A DNA stretch of 64,000 nt from Anniella stebbinsi (Eukaryota; Chordata; Lepidosauria; Squamata; Anniellidae), in the NCBI GenBank assembly GCA_029215795.1, contig JARDYH010000001.1:199461654-199525653 (forward strand), written 5' to 3'. The first letter of the stretch is position 1. Every line of letters begins with the position of its first letter. A program made the position numbers and the translations under genes. The notes below the pieces were generated by a model. That model did no database searches, was not told the DNA's origin, and saw only the letters and a list, made by a program, of their open reading frames with translations. Positions 26,381-32,300 of the stretch are shown in pieces.

Positions 26381-29300
26381 AATTAATAGATATTCTGTTG
26401 ATTAAGGCGGCTCGCCATCTTATGGCGCAGACCGCGTTGTTCAGGCGGTGCTCGAGGTGTAGGGCCAAAATCGCCCTCACCGATGGACATTCTCTCTGCC
26501 TAGTTTGCCTAGGCGAAGCCCACGTCATCGACTCGTGCAGCCATTGCATGCGATTTTCCAAACAGACCAGGAGAAATAGGGCTGACCGCCTCCGTAGTCT
26601 GCTGTGGACGAAGGCATTATCGGCAGTAGATCAACCGCGTCCCTCCATGATGCAGAGAGGGGTTTCTGGGGAGAGTCGTGCACTCTCGAGCCCAGCATCT
26701 CCGGTTTCCCCCCGTTTAGGGGCGGCAACACCGGCATCGTTAACGGGGTTTTCACCGGCCTCCTCCCCACCCCCGGTAAAGAAGGCCAAAAAGTCTAAGC
26801 CGAAAAAGACTTCGAAGGCGATCGAGCCGACTGCGAAATCAGCAAAAAAAAACCTTGCAGCATCGAAAAAGTCAAGACCGTCGTCGATGCCTTCTTCGGC
26901 ATCGGTTAAAATGGTCGCCATGGTGCATAAGTCTTCGTCGGTACTGATACGTTCTTCGGCACCGACGCACCGTTCGGCATCGATTGCCTCGACGTCACAG
27001 ACTTCACAGCGACTCGAGGTTTCACCGACCCCTTCGGCATCGAGACGGCGTACTCCATCCGTCTCTTCTCTACTGCGAACGCCGTCGACGCCGAGAGTAC
27101 AGCCACAGCAACAAACTCTGTCGCCCTCTCGTTCGTTGCCTTCTCCTAGGCCGATGCCCATCATTATCCTCTCGGATACCGAACGCACGGTCCCGGCTCA
27201 ACTTTCGTCACCGAGTCGACATCAGGAACATCGACGTCGATCGCATCGCGACCGTTCGTCGCAATCGAGGTCTCGTTCTCGATCGCGGTCTCGATCACGA
27301 GACTGGGATGTCTACTCAGGACATTCCCGACGGTCGGATCCAGGAGGAACAGTCACCACCGCCTGTCCCTCCGCGTAGGACCACCTCACTAAGTCGTTCT
27401 TCGGCTCGACGTCGAGGTCGTTCGACATCGACAGCTACTCGCGCTTTTGACCGAACGCCATCTAAATCGCCACGGCATCGACAGCCATCGCAGTCCTTTG
27501 AGGACTATGCATCGGACACGTCGTCAGCCCCCTCGCCCCGTCCATCTGAGCCGTCTCCTGTAGATACTGTCGGTACCGAGGATCGAGCCTCGCCAACGAT
27601 GGAAATGGGCAGTTTCACAGACCAGATGCTGCGACTGGCTCAATCCTTAAATATCGAGTGCCAGCAGCCCGCTGATGAGTCGGACGATGGCATATATGAT
27701 GTTATGTATGCAGAGCCATCGCCTCAATTGACCCTACCAATGGTAAAGGCTTTGTTGAAAACACTCAAACAGTCGTGGGAGCATCCAGCCACTGTGGGGC
27801 CGACTTCCAAGCGCCTTGATGCCATCTATAAGGTGAGGGAAGCACAGGCACCTTTTCTCTTCCAGCATCCAAAGCCAAATTCGGTGGTGGTAGAGGCAGC
27901 ACAGGGCAGGTCCGGCAAAGTACATTCTGCCCCGACTGACAAGGAGGGGCGAAAGCTCGATTCCTACGGGCGTCGTATTTATGCTTCTGCTTCATTAGGC
28001 ATAAAAGTAACAAATTATATGGCACTAATGGCGCGTTATCAACTTTTCCTTTGGGAAAAGATTTCATCTCTCACCGATTACCTTCCTGACGACCAACGAG
28101 AGCTCGCTCGGGTCTTCCAGGCGGAGGCAGTCAGATTGTCAAAGCAAGAGTTGACAACAGCGCGACATCTCACGGACTGTGTCTCTAAGGCCATGGTGGG
28201 TGCGGTTGCTTTGCGTAGGCATGCGTGGTTGCGGTCGGCATCTCTACCACAGGAGACTAAAAACAGGATTGAAGACCTTCCCTTTGACGGGGAGGGCCTC
28301 TTCAATACAGACACGGACACTACTATGGACACGTTACACAAAGCAAGAATGACAGCCAAAAAGATGGGATTTCAGCAACCCCAGCAGGCTTACCGGCCAC
28401 GCAAATGGTATAGGCCAGTCCCGTACCAGCCACGACCTCAACAGGACAGGGCTCAGCGGTACCAACCTGCCTCGGCACAGGCTTATCAACCCCGGAAGTC
28501 AGCGCCACGTTTCCAGCAACGCAACAAGCAACCGCAGCATAGCAAGCGTCGTCTTTGACTTGGCGCCACCTCTGATCTGCAGCAACGCCAACAGACTACA
28601 GCCCTCTCTGCAAACCTGGGCGTCAATAACATCGGACGCTTGGGTGCTAAACATCATAGCAGAGGGCTACAAGATAGAGTTCGAAGTCCCTCCTCCTCTT
28701 GGCATCATAAAAATTACACCGTCCTCGGAGACTCTGGCGCAGGAGACTACCACCCTTCTGCACAAGAGGGCTATCACGAGAGTGCGACGATGTCAACTCA
28801 GTACCGGGTTTTACTCCCGTTATTTTGCGGTGCCAAAGAGGGACGGGGGACTTCGTCCTATTATGGATCTCAGAGATCTGAACAAATTCATAATACCCAA
28901 GAAGTTTCGCATGGTTACCGTAGCATCTGTCCTACCTATGCTGAAGAAGGGCGACTGGTTCACACTAATAGACCTGAAGGACGCCTATTTTCACATCGCT
29001 ATTCATCCTACCCATCGACGCTATCTGCGATTTGTCATTGGGCACCAGGCGTACCAGTTCTCTGTCCTTCCCTTCGGCCTAAAGTCTGCACCAAGAGTAT
29101 TCACCAAGTGCATGTCGGCATTCAGAGACTCGCCTCCACATCAATATGTTGGAGCTTCTGGCAGTCAAGAAAGCCTTACGCGCATTCTTACCTCGCCTAC
29201 AGGGACATCATGTCCGCATTCTAACAGACAATACCACAGTGGTGTGGTATCTGAACAAGGAGGGAGGCACCAAGTCGCGCCGCCTACTGCGGCTTGTGAT

Positions 29301-32300
29301 GGACATTCTAGAGTGGGCCATTTCCCACAACATGCTGCTATCAGCATTACACATTGCCGGGAAGGAGAACACCAAGGCAGATGCTCTCAGCCGATCTTTC
29401 ACAGACACGCACGAGTGGGAACTCGCCGCTCCTGTACTAGATCGTCTCTTCGCTCGTTGGGGCACGCCCGACATCGATCTCTTTGCGACAGCTGCCAATG
29501 CAGTGTGCCCGGCATATTGCTCCAGAGCAGGCATCGGAGACGCATCACTGGGGGATGCGTTTCAGTGGGACTGGTCGAGAGGCTTTCTCTACCTCTTCCC
29601 GCCGTTTCCACTGGTGGCCAGAGCTGTGACCGCGGTCAGGCGCAACAATGCGGACGCTATAATGATAGCCCCGTGGTGGCCAAGGCAACCTTGGTTCACG
29701 TCGCTACTCAGACTGGCGAAAGCAGAGGTTTGGAACCTACCTTGCCTCCCCGACCTTCTGTCCCGACGGGAGGGCACGATTCTTCATCACGATGTCCACT
29801 CCCTACACCTGACGGCCTGGAGACTCCGGCGTCTTGGAGAGTCCTCGACCTCCCAGAACGATTAAAATCTATTTTAGAGGCCTCGCGTAGGCCCTCAACT
29901 AGGCTGTCTTATAATAGAAAATGGTCACGTTTTCAAGAGTATGCGGCTCTTAATGGCTTTGATTCTTACGCATCGGACATGCCTAAAATTATCTCATTCC
30001 TTTATTCTTTACATACCCAAGGCCTGAAACCGGCTTCCATTAGGGTCTATCTGTCCGCAATTACAGCCAACCACGGTTTGGTGAATGGTTTTTCTGTTTT
30101 TACCCACCCGATGGCAAGAGCCTTCTTAAAGGGTTTACAAAACTTGTTTCCTTCTATTCGGCCGGTAGTTCCACAATGGAGTCTTTCTGTCGTTCTCACA
30201 GCCCTCACCTCCAAGCCCTTTGAACCGTTGGCGACAATTGATATTCGCTTGTTGACTCTTAAAACTATATTCCTAGTTGCCATCACGTCTGCAAGACGTG
30301 TTTCGTAGTTGGCAGCACTGCTGATAGATCCTCCCTATTTGCAGTTTTTTAGAGAAAAAGTTGTATTACGTATGGACCCTATGTTCATTCCTAAAGTTTC
30401 CGCCTCGTTCCATGTAAGTCAAGACATTGTTTTACCCACGTTCTTCAACCCGTCGTCAGATCCCTTGTCTTCAAAATTACACGCATTAGACGTTAGGAGA
30501 GCATTGGCTTTCTATAAGTCAAGAACTGAGTCATTTAGAAAATCTCGTAAGTTGTTCGTCTGTTATGGAGGCGTGACAAAGGGGTTGGCAGTATCCCCAC
30601 AGCGCATCTCCATTGACCTGGCTTACAGGATTGTCAATAAAGATCCTCCCTTTCATCTGACGGCGCATTCTACCAGAGCACAGGCAACCTCTTCGGCCTT
30701 GCTGCATGGCGCTACGCTCACTGACCTCTGCAAAGCAGCCACTTGGTCTAATGCTTCTACTTTTGTAAAGCATTATCGCCTGGATGTCAGGGCCAGACAG
30801 GACTCCTCGTTTGGTAGAGCGGTCCTCTCCTCGATTTGCCAGTGACCAACCAGCATGCCTACCCACCTCCGGTAAGTCTCTGCTTGTTATTCGCCCATAT
30901 GTGTGATGCACAGAGACCACGAAGAAGAAATGCAGGTTGCTTACCTGTAACTGTAGTTCTTCGAGTGGTCATCTGTGCATTCACACAACCCACCCACCGT
31001 CCCCTCTTGGCATCGCTGTTTGTGATTGTCAATTGGTTCGCCATGCTCATTGTCTAATAACATAGTTGTGCCTTAGTTAAGGGGCCAAGCGGTCTCAGAG
31101 AACTGAGGAAAAGGAGAGGCGGGAGCCCTGAGCATGCGCGGTAGGATGGTGGGGGGAGGGGTTCCCGCCAAAAGTCTAAGCTAGCTAAGTTTCCCGGAAG
31201 CAGGCTCGGCGTCGGTGCGAGCCCATATGTGTGAATGCACAGATGACCACTCGAAGAACTACAGTTACAGGTAAGCAACCTGCATTTCTATCCTTCAAAA
31301 TGAAATTTGTTCAGTGTTCTTCAAGTAAAAGTGGTTGGGGCAAATAAATGGGGGGGGGGGGGAATACAAGTATGTCAACATCAGTAGTGAATAATATCCA
31401 TGTGGGGGTTTTATGTAAACCGCCCAGACAGCTTCGGCTCTGGGGCAGTATACAAATGTAATAAAATAAATAATCTGTTCAGTGCAGTTAACTAGTTAAT
31501 ATGGAACAGTTATTGAACAGTGGGTTGGATCCAAATTTAGGCACATGCAACAGGGCTGGCAGAAGCGGAGTTCTTCCGTGGCAACACCTCCAGCTTGCTG
31601 AAAATCCTAGGTGGAAGTTCGGGGGATGCTGTTGAATGAGGAAGGGTGGGGTGTTGGGGTGGGGGAGGAAGGGGGATTCCTGATCACCAGGCAGAGGCAC
31701 CTTCTGTGCCCGGACTGATGCTGAGGAATCCCCCATTCCACCACACCACAGCCTACCTCATTTGGCAGGATCCTCCACCCCTCTGCCCAACCCTCTGCCT
31801 TAATCTGGACTAGGAATTATCAGTGATAGCATTTTTGACACAGATGTCCTTGAATTACTGTAAACGCTGGAGAGAATGAATCCAATTCTGTTGAAGTTGG
31901 TGAGCTCAGGTGTGCGTATCTGAAGTATAACCTATATCTTTTAAATCAGTGTTTTTAGTAGGAATAAAACCTGGGCAGGGTAAATGTATCACACGTTCAC
32001 TACATTAAGCTAAAATGTTTTGTTCTATTTAATTTTTTGCCTTGCAGGGTATTCAGTTGGCTCGTACTCATGAACTGAAGCCCTACATTATATTTATTAA
32101 GCCACCGAGCATGAGCTGCATGAAGCAGTCTCGGAAAAATGCTAGGATTATTACAGACTATTACGTGAACATGAAGTTTAAGGTGAGAATTGAGAGGAGG
32201 AAAGGGGCTGTCCAATTTGTATGGCATTCTGCGAGTCACAGCCATCACCATGATATTTCTTCACTTTTTGTGTGAAAGTATCTTTAAATCCTTGTTAGGA

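Larger units (their letters stand above)
26047..31285 (+). mobile_element. DIRS-type tyrosine-recombinase retrotransposon
   Basis: About 5.2 kb, in sense orientation in an MPP4 intron. Inverted terminal repeats lie at 26,047-26,222 and 31,085-31,259, with a right-end extension to 31,285. An internal complementary region (30,894-30,986) has a first part complementary to the left outer end and a second part complementary to the right outer end: the DIRS1 hallmark of replication through a circle. Order of coding parts is gag-like, reverse transcriptase, RNase H, tyrosine recombinase. There is no aspartic protease or DDE integrase and no target duplication; TTCT occurs at both boundaries. It is inactive: a gag frameshift, a deletion removing the RT YxDD box, and a stop in the recombinase. 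Confidence 0.93.

Noticed and set aside
26631..27188. 185-codon ORF on the - strand
   Set aside because: It is antisense to the low-complexity part of the DIRS gag-like ORF; it has no domain and its openness follows from the codon bias of the sense strand.
28640..29224. 194-codon ORF in a second frame over the DIRS RT
   Set aside because: It is a shadow of the RT frame; the conserved RT motifs are all in the other frame.
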